64,000 nucleotides of DNA from Anaerofilum hominis (GTDB taxonomy: Bacteria; Bacillota; Clostridia; Oscillospirales; Ruminococcaceae): NCBI RefSeq assembly GCF_014287275.1, contig NZ_JACONZ010000001.1, positions 806,001 to 870,000 of the forward strand, written 5' to 3'. Shown here one piece after another: positions 16,714 through 25,123 of this stretch. Position 1 is the first letter of the stretch. The number at the start of each line of letters is the position of its first letter. The notes beneath the pieces are model-generated. The model saw only the letters and a list, made by a program, of their open reading frames with translations. It was not told the DNA's origin and did no database searches. Made by a program: the position numbers and the translations under genes.

Positions 16714-16757
16714 AGAGCCGTTTTGGCGGGCTGCACAAAACGGCTCTTCTTTTTTGG
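16714..16757. terminator. Bidirectional terminator-like hairpin
   Basis: AAGAGCCGTTTT pairs perfectly with AAAACGGCTCTT, with T-rich tails on both strands. It would insulate the blaI promoter from minus-strand readthrough. The following stretch 16758-17084 has no recognisable gene. Confidence 0.6.
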
Positions 16758-17084
16758 TTTTTCTGCCTTTTTCTGCGCACCGCCATCGCGGCGGCCCGCC
16801 CCGGCGGCAGGGCCTGATTCTGAGCAGTAAGCACGAAAGCAGCATAAAACTTCCCCGCATAGCGTCGGCGTCTTTTCCCGGCGATCCGCCACGCTCCCTC
16901 TGCTTTCCGGGTCATCCGACGCCGGTGCACTACCGCGCGGAGAGATGTCCTGGGATCCGGCGGTGCGGAACGATTTCACTATGCCCCAGCCGACAGGCCT
17001 CTTTTGCCCCGACGGTGCAGCGGAACGCGGAAACGCGGCCGCCCCTGTCGTACGGCGCCAAAGATCAGAGCGCCGGAAAGACTC

Positions 17085-17187
17085 TTGTTGATAAAAAATA
17101 GCGCAGGCTATTTTTCAGCCATCCGCCCGGTTGCCGCGCAATCGGCGAGGTCAGGGCCCATTAAGATAAGTCGCTTTTTGATTGCGG
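17085..17187 (+). repeat. Structured ~103-bp repeat, copy A
   Basis: First of two direct tandem copies with a 103-bp period (core TTGCCGCGCAA at 17131 and 17234). It has an AAAAATAGC/GCTATTTTT hairpin and a GCCG...CGGC hairpin with a GCAA-containing loop, then a T-rich end. Confidence 0.7.
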
Positions 17188-17292
17188 AACAACAGAAAAT
17201 AGCCGCAGGATATTTTCCCGGCCACTCGCCCAATTGCCGCGCAAGCGGCGAGGGCGGGGCCACCGAGACAAGTTGTCTTTTATCGCAAAGCA
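17188..17292 (+). repeat. Structured ~103-bp repeat, copy B
   Basis: Direct copy of the preceding unit and the best match to inverted copy C near 12.2 kb (28 identical bases, 17235-17262). The predicted fold is an outer GGCC/GGCC and CGCCC/GGGCG stem enclosing GCCGC-GCAA-GCGGC with a GNRA-type loop. An AGACAA/TTGTCT hairpin and T-run follow. Confidence 0.72.
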
Positions 17293-17332
17293 ATAAAAAG
17301 AACCCCGCTCGTGCGAGCAGGGCTCTTTTTCT
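17293..17332 (-). terminator. Terminator of the rplM-rpsI operon
   Basis: A near-perfect stem with CGAGC/GCTCG at its tip has T runs on both strands. It lies about 25 bp past the rpsI stop codon. Confidence 0.8.
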
Positions 17333-17354
17333 GTAGAATACGGAAGCGGCCGAA

Positions 17355-17753
17355 TCAGCGCTTGCTGAACTGCGGCGCACGACGAGCGGCTTTGAGGCCG
17401 TATTTCTTGCGCTCTTTCATGCGCGGATCGCGGGTCAGGAAGCCCGCTTTCTTCAGCACGGGGCGCAGGTTTTCATCATACAGCAGCAGCGCGCGGGAAA
17501 GGCCGTGGCGGATCGCGCCGGCCTGGCCGGAAACGCCGCCGCCCGCAACGCGGACCACAATGTCAAACTTGTTCTCGATCTCGGCGAGGACCAGCGGCTG
17601 ACGCACGATCAGCTTCAGCGTCTCGAGGCCGAAATAATCGTCGATATCACGGTCATTGATGGTGATCTTGCCGGTACCGTTATACACGCGGACGCGGGCA
17701 ACGGAAGATTTGCGGCGGCCGGTGCCGTAGAAATAAGGTTTCGTCTCGTACAT
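17355..17753 (-). CDS. rpsI: 30S ribosomal protein S9
   Basis: A complete 132-residue S9 protein. The N-terminal [13 protein letters not shown], central [20 protein letters not shown], and C-terminal [25 protein letters not shown] are family signatures; the terminal SKR tail reaches the P-site tRNA in the ribosome. It lies 18 bp downstream of rplM, the classical L13-S9 operon, and is followed by a strong terminator. Nothing unusual was seen. Confidence 0.98.
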   Translation of the reverse strand: MYETKPYFYGTGRRKSSVARVRVYNGTGKITINDRDIDDYFGLETLKLIVRQPLVLAEIENKFDIVVRVAGGGVSGQAGAIRHGLSRALLLYDENLRPVLKKAGFLTRDPRMKERKKYGLKAARRAPQFSKR

Positions 17754-17771
17754 CTCTTTGTTACCCCCTCT

Positions 17772-18200
17772 TTACAGTGCGTAAACTTCAGGCTTCTGCG
17801 CGGCATTGTTGTGCTCGGCGCCCTTGTAGACGCGCAGGCGCTTGAGCGCCGCAGCGCCCAGGCTGTTGCCGGGCAGCATGCCCTTGACCGCGATCATCAT
17901 GGCCTTGTCGGACTTTTCAGCCATCAGGGTGCGGTAGTTGACCTCTTTCAGACCGCCGATCCAGCCGGAATGGGTGCGGTAGAACTTCTTGTCCAGCTTG
18001 GAGCCGGTCAGGACGGCCTGATCACAGTTGATGATGATGACGTGGTCGCCGCAATCGACGTTCGGGGTGAAAATGACTTTGTCTTTGCCGCGCAGCAGAA
18101 CAGCTGCCTTGGCGGCAACGCGGCCCAGAGGCTTGCCAGCGGCATCCAGGATATACCACTTGCGCTCGACCTGGCCGGGTTTTGCTAACGTTGTGCTCAT
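17772..18200 (-). CDS. rplM: 50S ribosomal protein L13
   Basis: A complete 142-residue L13, an early-assembly protein of the large subunit. Signatures include WYILDAAGKPLGRVAAKAAVLLRGK, PNVDCGDHVIIINC, YRTHSGW and GMLPGNSLGAAALKRLRVY. The ATG at 18200 is preceded by GGGAGGAA; a longer open frame upstream is the leader. It is the first gene of the rplM-rpsI operon, expressed from a full-consensus promoter, and its leader can fold into a hairpin followed by a T run. Such leaders mediate autoregulation by L13 in other Firmicutes. Confidence 0.98.
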   Translation of the reverse strand: MSTTLAKPGQVERKWYILDAAGKPLGRVAAKAAVLLRGKDKVIFTPNVDCGDHVIIINCDQAVLTGSKLDKKFYRTHSGWIGGLKEVNYRTLMAEKSDKAMMIAVKGMLPGNSLGAAALKRLRVYKGAEHNNAAQKPEVYAL

Positions 18201-18214
18201 ATCGTGTTCCTCCC

Positions 18215-18265
18215 GTATGATCTCTTTCAAAAAAATCGGACCTGCCCGCCAAACGGGCAGAAAAC
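18215..18265 (-). promoter_or_regulatory. Putative L13 leader / attenuator hairpin
   Basis: On the minus strand CTGCCCG-TTTGG-CGGGCAG is followed within 5 nt by a run of T, inside the untranslated leader about 20-60 nt upstream of rplM. L13 leader regulation is known in Bacillus; assignment here is inference from position and shape. Confidence 0.5.
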
Positions 18266-18289
18266 ACCTTTTTAAAGGCTGCACGAGTT

Positions 18290-18318
18290 ATTATAACAGC
18301 CTGTCACAGGCTTGTCAA
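18290..18318 (-). promoter_or_regulatory. Full-consensus sigma-A promoter of rplM-rpsI
   Basis: TTGACA (complement of 18313-18318), exactly 17 bp, then TATAAT (complement of 18290-18295). The spacer contains a perfect 15-bp palindrome AGCCTGT-G-ACAGGCT. Confidence 0.9.
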
Positions 18319-18786
18319 CAAAAAAATCTGATTATTGCAATCTATGGATTCCGATCTCTGTTTTTCTTTTATTTGCTCTTTTTTTCTGCCGTATGCTCTT
18401 ATGCCATTTTTCAAATAATAAGAACGGCAAAACAGCGGCGGACGACCGCTCCGCACGCCGCTGCGGGCAGATACAGTTTCCCTTGTCCCCGGGGCCTCGG
18501 CGAGGGCGATCCGGCTGATGCGATCACGGACCGCAGCCGCCGCTCTCTCCATCATTCCGATCCGCATCCTCCCTGCCGTCGGCAGGTATCGATCGGTATA
18601 CTCCGGGCAACATCCCGCAGGGGCCGGCCTGCGTCCTCCTCACCGGCGGCCGCGAAACTATACAGCAAAAGCATTTTCCTTGCTTGTTTTCACAACTCCG
18701 CCCGGGTTCCCCGCCCCCCCATTTCGTTCTCCCCGCTTTTCGGGACTTTTCCGCTTTTCTGCGCGAAAGTTCCGGGGCAGGTGCGC
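18319..18786. other. Intergenic, no feature recognised
   Basis: About 470 bp between rplM and the exonuclease gene. The left 100 bp are AT-rich; the rest is GC-rich with no convincing ORF, promoter or terminator. Confidence 0.4.
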
Positions 18787-20052
18787 TCACGTCCCCTTGG
18801 CATCGGCCAGCAGCGCCATAAACCGCTGCTCGTCCAAAATGCTGATCTCCGCTTTGCCGCTTTCGTTCAGCTCCGCCGCTTTCTGCTCTTTGGTGCTGTA
18901 CCCCTTCGCCCCCACCAGGGCGGCGTCCTGCGTCCCCACCACAAGATAATCGGTATGCCTGGATACCGAGGATTTCACGCTTGCCCCGAGCGCTGAGACC
19001 GCGGCGGCCGCTTCCCCGCGCGAGAGCGTCAGATCACCGGTGAAAACCACTGTTTTGCCAAAAAAAGGGTTGTCGGGGTCGGCGTCCAGATTGGGGGACA
19101 AAGCGCGAAGATCCGTCTTTTTCGCCGCAAAGGCCGCGTATTTGCCTCCCTGCCGCGCGGGCGCAGAATTTTTCTGTTCCTCCTTTGCGGGCGCTGCCGC
19201 CGGGCGGGGCCGGTCGGCCGCCCGGCTTTTGCGCGGCTGCCGGACAGCCGCCGCGGGGGCGTTTTCACCAAACGCACCTCCCTGCATCTCCCGCAGATAA
19301 GCGTCACAGATGCGCACCCGCGCCTCCCCTGCCTGCACCAGCAGCACGGCTGAATCGTCGGACAGGGCGGGATATTCGAAGCCCACCGCCTCGCAGGCGA
19401 CGGGGCCGTCTGTGAACACGCCCTTATAGATCAGAGGCTTGCGCTTTTTAGCGGTCAGCGGCGAAAGCCCCAGCGTTTTGAGCAGCCGCAGCCAGTCCGC
19501 TTCCTCTTCAAATGTACGGCAGCCGGGTTCTTCCGCCGGGACGCCGGCCTCCATCAAATGGGGCAGCAGCGGCCCGGCGGAGAGATGCCGGTAGACCTCC
19601 AGCGTGGCCCGGGTGTCCTCCAGCGCATCATGAGCCTTGAACTCACAGCCAAAAAAGACCGCCACGGTGGAGAGGGTGCGCCGCTGGTTGCCGAAATGAG
19701 CGGCGAACAGCTTCATCGGGTCCGCGCCCCAGCGCAGCCTGCGCGCATCCACGCCGTAAGCCGTTAAAAATCCTTTTTCAAATTCGGCGTTGTACGCCAC
19801 CACGGTCTTTGCCCCGGCCAAAAGCTCCAGTACGCGGGGCAAAAGTTCCCGAAAAGTCGGTTTGTCCGTCACCATGCCGGGGCTGATGCCGTTGATCTTC
19901 TGCGCGGCCTCCCAGGCGGTATGCCGCTCCGGCCGGCAGTACTCGTTCATCAGCACCGAGCCCGCACCGTCCACCATCGAGACCTGCAGCACCTCGTCCG
20001 TCCCGGCATCCAGGCCAGTGGTCTCAAAATCCAACACGATCAAATCTCTCAT
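18787..20052 (-). CDS. DnaQ-like 3'-5' exonuclease with C-terminal BRCT domain
   Basis: A 421-residue protein. Residues 1-170 form a DEDDh exonuclease of the DnaQ/PolC-epsilon type: Exo I has Asp8 and Glu10 (VLDFETTGL), Exo III is HDALEDTRAT. The Exo II motif reads YNAEFEKGFL, with Glu where Asp is usual. A linker of about 150 residues, partly proline/alanine/lysine rich, joins a BRCT domain at about 325-415 (GKTVVFTGDL, ALGASVKSSVSRHTDYLVVG). Such fusions act in DNA repair or proofreading-like trimming, and BRCT may guide it to DNA or a partner. It is monocistronic, with a promoter 240 bp upstream. The altered Exo II residue is conservative and may still bind metal. Confidence 0.88.
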   Translation of the reverse strand: MRDLIVLDFETTGLDAGTDEVLQVSMVDGAGSVLMNEYCRPERHTAWEAAQKINGISPGMVTDKPTFRELLPRVLELLAGAKTVVAYNAEFEKGFLTAYGVDARRLRWGADPMKLFAAHFGNQRRTLSTVAVFFGCEFKAHDALEDTRATLEVYRHLSAGPLLPHLMEAGVPAEEPGCRTFEEEADWLRLLKTLGLSPLTAKKRKPLIYKGVFTDGPVACEAVGFEYPALSDDSAVLLVQAGEARVRICDAYLREMQGGAFGENAPAAAVRQPRKSRAADRPRPAAAPAKEEQKNSAPARQGGKYAAFAAKKTDLRALSPNLDADPDNPFFGKTVVFTGDLTLSRGEAAAAVSALGASVKSSVSRHTDYLVVGTQDAALVGAKGYSTKEQKAAELNESGKAEISILDEQRFMALLADAKGT

Positions 20053-20291
20053 TTTTTACACGCCTCTTCCACATCCGCGCCGCAGAGTTTTTATTGTGAC
20101 GGAACGATATCCCTGCCGCTTTTGTTCTTTTGACGCCCCTGCGCGCGGCGCCCGCCGTCCCCGGCGGATGCGTTTCCGGGTAAGCGCGGCGCAGCTGCTT
20201 TACAGCCCCCTGCCCCAAGCGCGGACAAGATCGGCGCCCCGCCTGAGGGCGAAACATCAGACATCAACGCGGTATCCTCTTCTTTTTCGCC
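20053..20291 (-). other. Long 5' leader of the exonuclease gene
   Basis: About 235 nt between the predicted transcription start and the ATG. No conserved riboswitch or second gene was recognised. Confidence 0.35.
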
Positions 20292-20321
20292 ATTATACCA
20301 CACCCGGTCCCCTGTGTGCAA
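20292..20321 (-). promoter_or_regulatory. Promoter of the exonuclease gene
   Basis: TTGCAC (complement of 20316-20321), an 18-bp spacer and TATAAT (complement of 20292-20297) within an extended TGTGGTATAAT. Confidence 0.7.
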
Positions 20322-20633
20322 AAGCGTGTTTGCGGTACAAAATTGTCGTTTCAATGTACTGCAAGGCGGGTCGTCTGCCTTTTAGCCTCTCCGTTTTGGC
20401 GGCGGGGCGGCAGACTGCACAGCCGCCGCACCGCCGCTCAGGGGGGCAGGCGCCTCTTATTTTTTGTAATTTTGTTCCAAAAAATAACATTTTGTACTAA
20501 AATTTGTTTTTTGTCGACCCTGCAGCAGCCCGCAAAGAGTCGATACCGTCCCTGCAGCCGCTTTTATGCCCCGCTGCCAATGGGGCAAAGTCTTTTGGGG
20601 TCGCCCTGCTTTTATTTTATTTGCCCCCCTTTT

Positions 20634-20643
20634 GTGCTATACT
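20634..20643 (+). promoter_or_regulatory. Extended -10 promoter of alr-manA
   Basis: TGTGCTATACT contains an extended -10 (TGCTATACT ending at 20643) about 78 bp before alr. No good -35 was found. The preceding 20322-20630 is AT-rich in part and holds no gene. Confidence 0.5.
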
Positions 20644-20720
20644 AATGCCAAACAGGCACAGGCGCGCCCCCGGACGGGGATCGCGCAGATCGCCGAAAGA
20701 GGAAAAAAGGAGCTTCCAGA

Positions 20721-21887
20721 ATGGAATTTGAAAAGAGATGCTGGGCCGAGATCGACCTGGACAAAATAGAACACAATTTCAGGGTCATCAAGCGCCGCGC
20801 CCCCCACAGCATGATCATGGCCGTGGTCAAGGCGGACGCCTATGGGCACGGGGACGCCGTCATCGCCTCCACACTGGAAGAAGCCGGCGCAGACCGGTTC
20901 GCAGTCTCCGGTTTTGCCGAGGCCCTGCGGCTGCGCCGCGCCGGGGTCACCCGCCCCATCCTGGTGCTGGGCTATACCAGCCCTCAAAAAGCGGCGATGC
21001 TGGCCATCAACACCATCACGCAGACCGTTTATTCGCTGGAATATGCCCGTCAGCTCTCGGAGGCCGCCGTGGCGGCCGGGGTAACGGTCAATGTCCATAT
21101 CAAGCTGGACACCGGCATGGGGCGCATCGGTTTTGCCGTGCGGGACGATATGGAGGCGGCGGTGGCGCAGGTCTGTGAGGCCACCGCGCTGCCCGGGCTG
21201 TGCCACATCGGCATCTTTACCCACTTTGCGGTGGCGGACTCCGCCCTGCCGGAGGACATCAGCTACACCAAACGGCAGTTCGAGCTGTTCTGCGAGGCCG
21301 TCCGCCGTCTGGCGGCCCGCGGCGTGACTTTTCCCGTCGCCCACTGCTGCAACTCGGCCGCGATCCTCGCCTACCCGGATATGCAGCTGGACATGGTGCG
21401 GCCGGGAGTCATTCTTTACGGTTACCGTCCCAGCCCCGACGTGACCTGCAGCGAGCTGTGCGGCGCGCTGGAGCTGAAAGCCGCCGTCAGCCTGGTGAAA
21501 TCCATCCGCCGCGGGGACGATCTCAGCTACGGCCGCATCTTCACCGCAGACCGCGACATGCAGGTGGCCACCCTGTCGGTGGGCTATGCCGACGGATACC
21601 AGCGGGCGCTGTCCAACCGGGGGGTGGTCTCCATCCATGGTCGTCCCGCGCCGGTGGTCGGCCGGGTCTGCATGGATCAGATCATCGTGGACGTCACCGG
21701 CATCCCCGGCGTGCAGCAGGGGGACGTGGCCACCATCTTCGGCGGCGGCGCGGCGGACTCGGTGGACGATATCGCCGACAAGTGCGGCACTGTAAACTAT
21801 GAGATCATCTGCGACATCGGCCGCCGCGTACAGCGGGTCTACACCCGGGGCGGCAAGCCGATCCAGGTGACTGATTATATGGAATAA
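20721..21887 (+). CDS. alr: Alanine racemase
   Basis: A 388-residue PLP-dependent alanine racemase that makes D-alanine for peptidoglycan. The PLP lysine is Lys37 in AVVKADAYGHG; the opposing catalytic Tyr is in DLSYG (about 270). The barrel motifs HIKLDTGMGRIGF, MVRPGVILYGY, VGYADGYQR and the C-terminal VGRVCMDQIIVDVT complete the fold. AAAGGAG precedes the ATG with good spacing. No membrane domain is present, so it is not a VanT-type racemase. It is followed 46 bp later by manA in the same direction, with no terminator between them. Confidence 0.96.
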   Translation: MEFEKRCWAEIDLDKIEHNFRVIKRRAPHSMIMAVVKADAYGHGDAVIASTLEEAGADRFAVSGFAEALRLRRAGVTRPILVLGYTSPQKAAMLAINTITQTVYSLEYARQLSEAAVAAGVTVNVHIKLDTGMGRIGFAVRDDMEAAVAQVCEATALPGLCHIGIFTHFAVADSALPEDISYTKRQFELFCEAVRRLAARGVTFPVAHCCNSAAILAYPDMQLDMVRPGVILYGYRPSPDVTCSELCGALELKAAVSLVKSIRRGDDLSYGRIFTADRDMQVATLSVGYADGYQRALSNRGVVSIHGRPAPVVGRVCMDQIIVDVTGIPGVQQGDVATIFGGGAADSVDDIADKCGTVNYEIICDIGRRVQRVYTRGGKPIQVTDYME

Positions 21888-21933
21888 ACGGCGGCGCTCC
21901 CCGCCGGAAACTGAAATACAGGGAGGGTAAACC

Positions 21934-22893
21934 ATGCGCACACCATGCAAGCTCAGTCCGGTCTTTAAGGATTATCTTTGGGGAGGGCAGCGTCTGCGGA
22001 CCGTATTCGGCAAGCAGACCGATCTGTCCCCCCTCGCTGAGAGCTGGGAACTCAGCGTACATAAGGACGGCCCCTGCGTCATCGCCAGCGGCGGGGATGC
22101 AGGCCGGACGCTGAAAGAGGTCCTGGACGCAGACCCCGGGGCCCTGGGCACTGCCTGCCCGGAGGGCGGCCTGCCCATCCTGATCAAACTAATCGACGCC
22201 AGGCAGCAGCTTTCGGTGCAGGTACACCCCACGGAGGAGTATGCCATGGCCGTGGAGCATGAGCACGGCAAGACCGAAATGTGGTACGTCATCCAGGCGG
22301 ACGAGGGGGCCGAGCTGCTCTACGGCTTTCGGCATCCGATCTCCCAGCAGGAATTTCGCGCCCATATCGAGGACGGCACTCTGCTGGACGACGTCAACGC
22401 GGTCAAGGTGCGGGCGGGGGACGTTCTGTTCATCGAAGCGGGCACCCTACACGGCATCGGCGCGGGCTGTCTGATCGCCGAGATCCAGCAGAATTCCAAT
22501 TCCACCTATCGCATCTTTGACTACGGCCGCAGGGATAAAAACGGTGCCCTGCGCGAGCTTCAAATCGAAAAGGCGCTGGCCGTCACCCGGCTGGCCCCGC
22601 CTGAGCGGCCCGTCGGCCCCGTGGGGCCGGAGATGGACTGCGGCGGCTACACCGAGACAGTGCTGGGTCTGTGCGACTACTTTTCCACCACCCTGCTGAA
22701 AGTGCGGGATTCTGTCCCGCTCTGCGCCGACAGCAGGAGTTACCACGCGCTGCTGCTCACCAGCGGCGCAGCGGAGCTGAAATACCCGGGCGGCAGCCTT
22801 GCCATCGCCGCGGGGGAATGCGTCTTTGTCCCCGCGGGATGCGGCGCCTACCGGGTCAGCGGGATCTGTGAACTGCTGCTGACCACGCTGTAG
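21934..22893 (+). CDS. manA: Mannose-6-phosphate isomerase, class I
   Basis: A 319-residue cupin-fold phosphomannose isomerase that interconverts fructose-6-phosphate and mannose-6-phosphate. The N-terminal family motif KDYLWGGQRLR, zinc ligands in QLSVQVHPTEEYA (His) and KTEMWYV (Glu), and the downstream GTLHGIGAG (His) are visible. Length fits the short Firmicute-type ManA. AGGGAGG precedes the start. It is likely co-transcribed with alr and ends at a strong terminator. It could feed GDP-mannose or surface polysaccharide synthesis, but no other mannose genes are in the window. Confidence 0.94.
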   Translation: MRTPCKLSPVFKDYLWGGQRLRTVFGKQTDLSPLAESWELSVHKDGPCVIASGGDAGRTLKEVLDADPGALGTACPEGGLPILIKLIDARQQLSVQVHPTEEYAMAVEHEHGKTEMWYVIQADEGAELLYGFRHPISQQEFRAHIEDGTLLDDVNAVKVRAGDVLFIEAGTLHGIGAGCLIAEIQQNSNSTYRIFDYGRRDKNGALRELQIEKALAVTRLAPPERPVGPVGPEMDCGGYTETVLGLCDYFSTTLLKVRDSVPLCADSRSYHALLLTSGAAELKYPGGSLAIAAGECVFVPAGCGAYRVSGICELLLTTL

Positions 22894-22912
22894 CTGCGGC
22901 AAAGGATGCAGC

Positions 22913-22946
22913 CAAAAAGCCCCGGCGGCGTGCCGGGGCTTTTTGT
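22913..22946 (+). terminator. Terminator of alr-manA
   Basis: A 13-bp perfect stem with AAAAAGCCCCGGC as its left arm and a T5 tail lies about 20 bp past the manA stop. Confidence 0.88.
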
Positions 22947-23072
22947 GCTTTTGGGGCGGCAAGTCCTCCGCCGCGCCGCCTCTGCTGTGCGGGGGCTGTC
23001 AAAGCGGCCCGCTTTTTAGGGCCGCAAGATCCGGACGCGGCCGTGGCCGGCACCGGCAAAGCCCGGATACGG

Positions 23073-23120
23073 CACAAAAGGCGCTTTCCCGGCAGGGCTG
23101 CCGGGAAAGCGCCTTTTGTG
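23073..23120. terminator. Perfect 23-bp inverted repeat, terminator for the polysaccharide cluster
   Basis: Positions 23073-23095 and 23098-23120 are perfect complements separated by two bases. On the minus strand the stem contains a T4 near its end. It lies 275 bp past the last gene of the minus-strand cluster and could also form a cruciform. The stretch 23121-23395 has no recognised gene. Confidence 0.55.
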
Positions 23121-23395
23121 AGACGATTTTTTCGGTGTCGGCCGCTGCGCCCCATCCCCGGCCCGCCTGCAAAGCCGCGATCACCTTTGCAGCGCGGCAC
23201 GCAAAGGCCGGCCGGAGCCGCTGCCATTGCCCTGGCCCTGAAACCCCAGCGCGCCGGCTTGCAGCGCAGACGGAAAAGCCCGTCGCAGCAGCCGCCTTTG
23301 CCGGCCCCGCAGAAAATGCAGGCGCGCGGTCAGACGTTTTCGCGCCGTGTGAGGAACAAAACACAGCTGCCGGGGAGCGCCGAAGCTTTCCGGCT

Positions 23396-25123
23396 TTAGG
23401 CGCTCTGTTTCCCGTCCGTGTGCTCTTCCCGCTCCTGCTGCGGCCCCTCCAGCCACTTGGCTGTGCCATATGCCAGAAATGCCAGCAGCAGCGGGCAGGC
23501 CGGCGCCAGATACATCAGGTATCCCTTGATGGAAAAGCTCACCGCCATCAGATAAGAGATCGCCGCGACCCGCAGCAGGCCGCTCAACAGAAAGCCCAAC
23601 AGCAGCAAAGCGCCCAGCAGGTCCCGGGGAGGCTGTTTTCTGCGAAGGCCGCGCACCGCCGAGGCCGCTGTGCGGCAAAGCCACCATCCCGCCAGAAGCA
23701 GCATGGGCCAGAGGAGGATGCGCTGCAGCCAGGTGGCAAGGTTAAGAAATTTGTAGATAAAGTGCTGAACAGGAGTAAAATATGCAGCATTGGTGTTTTC
23801 TATCGCCACTTTTGTGCTGTTACAATGCAGAAACTCTTCCCAGTCTGTGCTCTGCTGGGGTGTGGCAATAGATAATAGCGCGGTGGGCCGGGTCTGCTCA
23901 TAAAACGCCAAAATGCGCAGCTGCTCGCTGAACTTTTGCAGCGTGGGCGCAAGGTATTCCCCTTTGAACGGGGCAAAGGTGCCGGACCGCTTTGCGCCTG
24001 CGGGCAGCAGCCCGGCGTCACAGGCCGCGTTCACCTCTTCTGCCACCGCGGCATAAAACTGGCGCGCTGTTTCCGGATCGGCATAATAGCCAGCAAGGCC
24101 AGCTGCCTTGCGGATCGCCCAATGGATGCCCCCGGAGTTGATCTCTTGGTCTGGAACGCTGCCGTATCCGTTGTAGATATCCTCTGTCTCCAGATAAGGC
24201 TCGATCGCCGCAAAAGTCGGAGACACCTCATAGAGGGCAAACCTGGTGGTTCGCGGTACCAGCAGATACCTTTGCTGGTCTTCCGGGCAGGCGCGGGCAA
24301 GCGCGCCCATCGCATCCGAAAACTCGCTTGAGGTGAAGTCGCTGACGATAAAGCGGCCGTAGACTTTTTGATTCATGCCGCACCAGGCCGCAACACAACC
24401 GCCCCACAGCGCCAGCGGCACCGCCAGCAGCGCCAGCTTTGCCGCCGTTTGCCCCACGCGGCCCCACAGCAGAAAAACGATGTAAAGGACCGCCGCGCAG
24501 AGCAGAAAGGGCACCAGCAGCGCGTTGTCCTCATGCGACAGCCAAGCCGCGCCCAAAGCCAGGCCCGCGGCGAGATAAAACGGCAGCGCCCGGCGGGCGG
24601 GCTCTCGATAGCGCACAAAGGCGCCCAGCAGCCCCGCAAAGGACAGCAAAACCAGGGCGGGATAAATGTTGTCCCGGTAAGCGCGCAGGCTGTGCTCCGC
24701 CCAGGAGGCGGGGGTCCAGAGCACGATGCCGAAAACGAAAAACCGCGCCAGATTTGTCCTGAACAGCGGCCGCAGCGCCCCCAGCAGCAGCAAAGCGCCC
24801 ACCGCGAACAGCAGCTGGCCCCCGATGAGAAAATTCAGGCCCAGCTTGTTTAAAAAAGCGAGCCAGAGCGCAAAAAATGAATGTTTGCCCAAAGTCAGCC
24901 AGTTGTAATCCCCCAGCCACCGGCCCGCGGCAATGCTTTTGGCCAGGTCCACCATCAGGGTATCGTCGATGGGGGAGAGATCCGGCGACGCATACATGAG
25001 CTGAAAACTGCAGAGCAAAATTTTGAGGCCGACCAATGCCAGGGCCGCGATCCAGAGCGTGCGGGCGCTGAGGTCGTGCCGCGTTATCAAGCCATTAATT
25101 CTCTTCACGATTTTCCCTCTCAA
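23396..25123 (-). CDS. GT-C-like polytopic membrane protein
   Basis: A 575-residue membrane protein with about eleven hydrophobic helices. The first outer loop carries SPIDDTLMVDLAKSI, an acidic pair like the DD/DE motif of GT-C glycosyltransferases that use polyprenyl-linked sugars. A large extracytoplasmic domain (about 255-445) lies before the last helices. No closer family is recognised; DUF-type O-antigen or teichoic-acid polymer transferases are candidates. Its ATG overlaps the end of the RgpF-like gene by 4 bp (ATGA), placing it last in the polysaccharide operon. It probably adds a sugar to the wall polymer outside the membrane. Confidence 0.72.
   Translation of the reverse strand: MRGKIVKRINGLITRHDLSARTLWIAALALVGLKILLCSFQLMYASPDLSPIDDTLMVDLAKSIAAGRWLGDYNWLTLGKHSFFALWLAFLNKLGLNFLIGGQLLFAVGALLLLGALRPLFRTNLARFFVFGIVLWTPASWAEHSLRAYRDNIYPALVLLSFAGLLGAFVRYREPARRALPFYLAAGLALGAAWLSHEDNALLVPFLLCAAVLYIVFLLWGRVGQTAAKLALLAVPLALWGGCVAAWCGMNQKVYGRFIVSDFTSSEFSDAMGALARACPEDQQRYLLVPRTTRFALYEVSPTFAAIEPYLETEDIYNGYGSVPDQEINSGGIHWAIRKAAGLAGYYADPETARQFYAAVAEEVNAACDAGLLPAGAKRSGTFAPFKGEYLAPTLQKFSEQLRILAFYEQTRPTALLSIATPQQSTDWEEFLHCNSTKVAIENTNAAYFTPVQHFIYKFLNLATWLQRILLWPMLLLAGWWLCRTAASAVRGLRRKQPPRDLLGALLLLGFLLSGLLRVAAISYLMAVSFSIKGYLMYLAPACPLLLAFLAYGTAKWLEGPQQEREEHTDGKQSA

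Noticed and set aside
12192..17292. Composite transposon
   Set aside because: Repeats in inverted orientation flank the region, but there is no transposase and no visible target duplication; the left and right arrangements are unequal.
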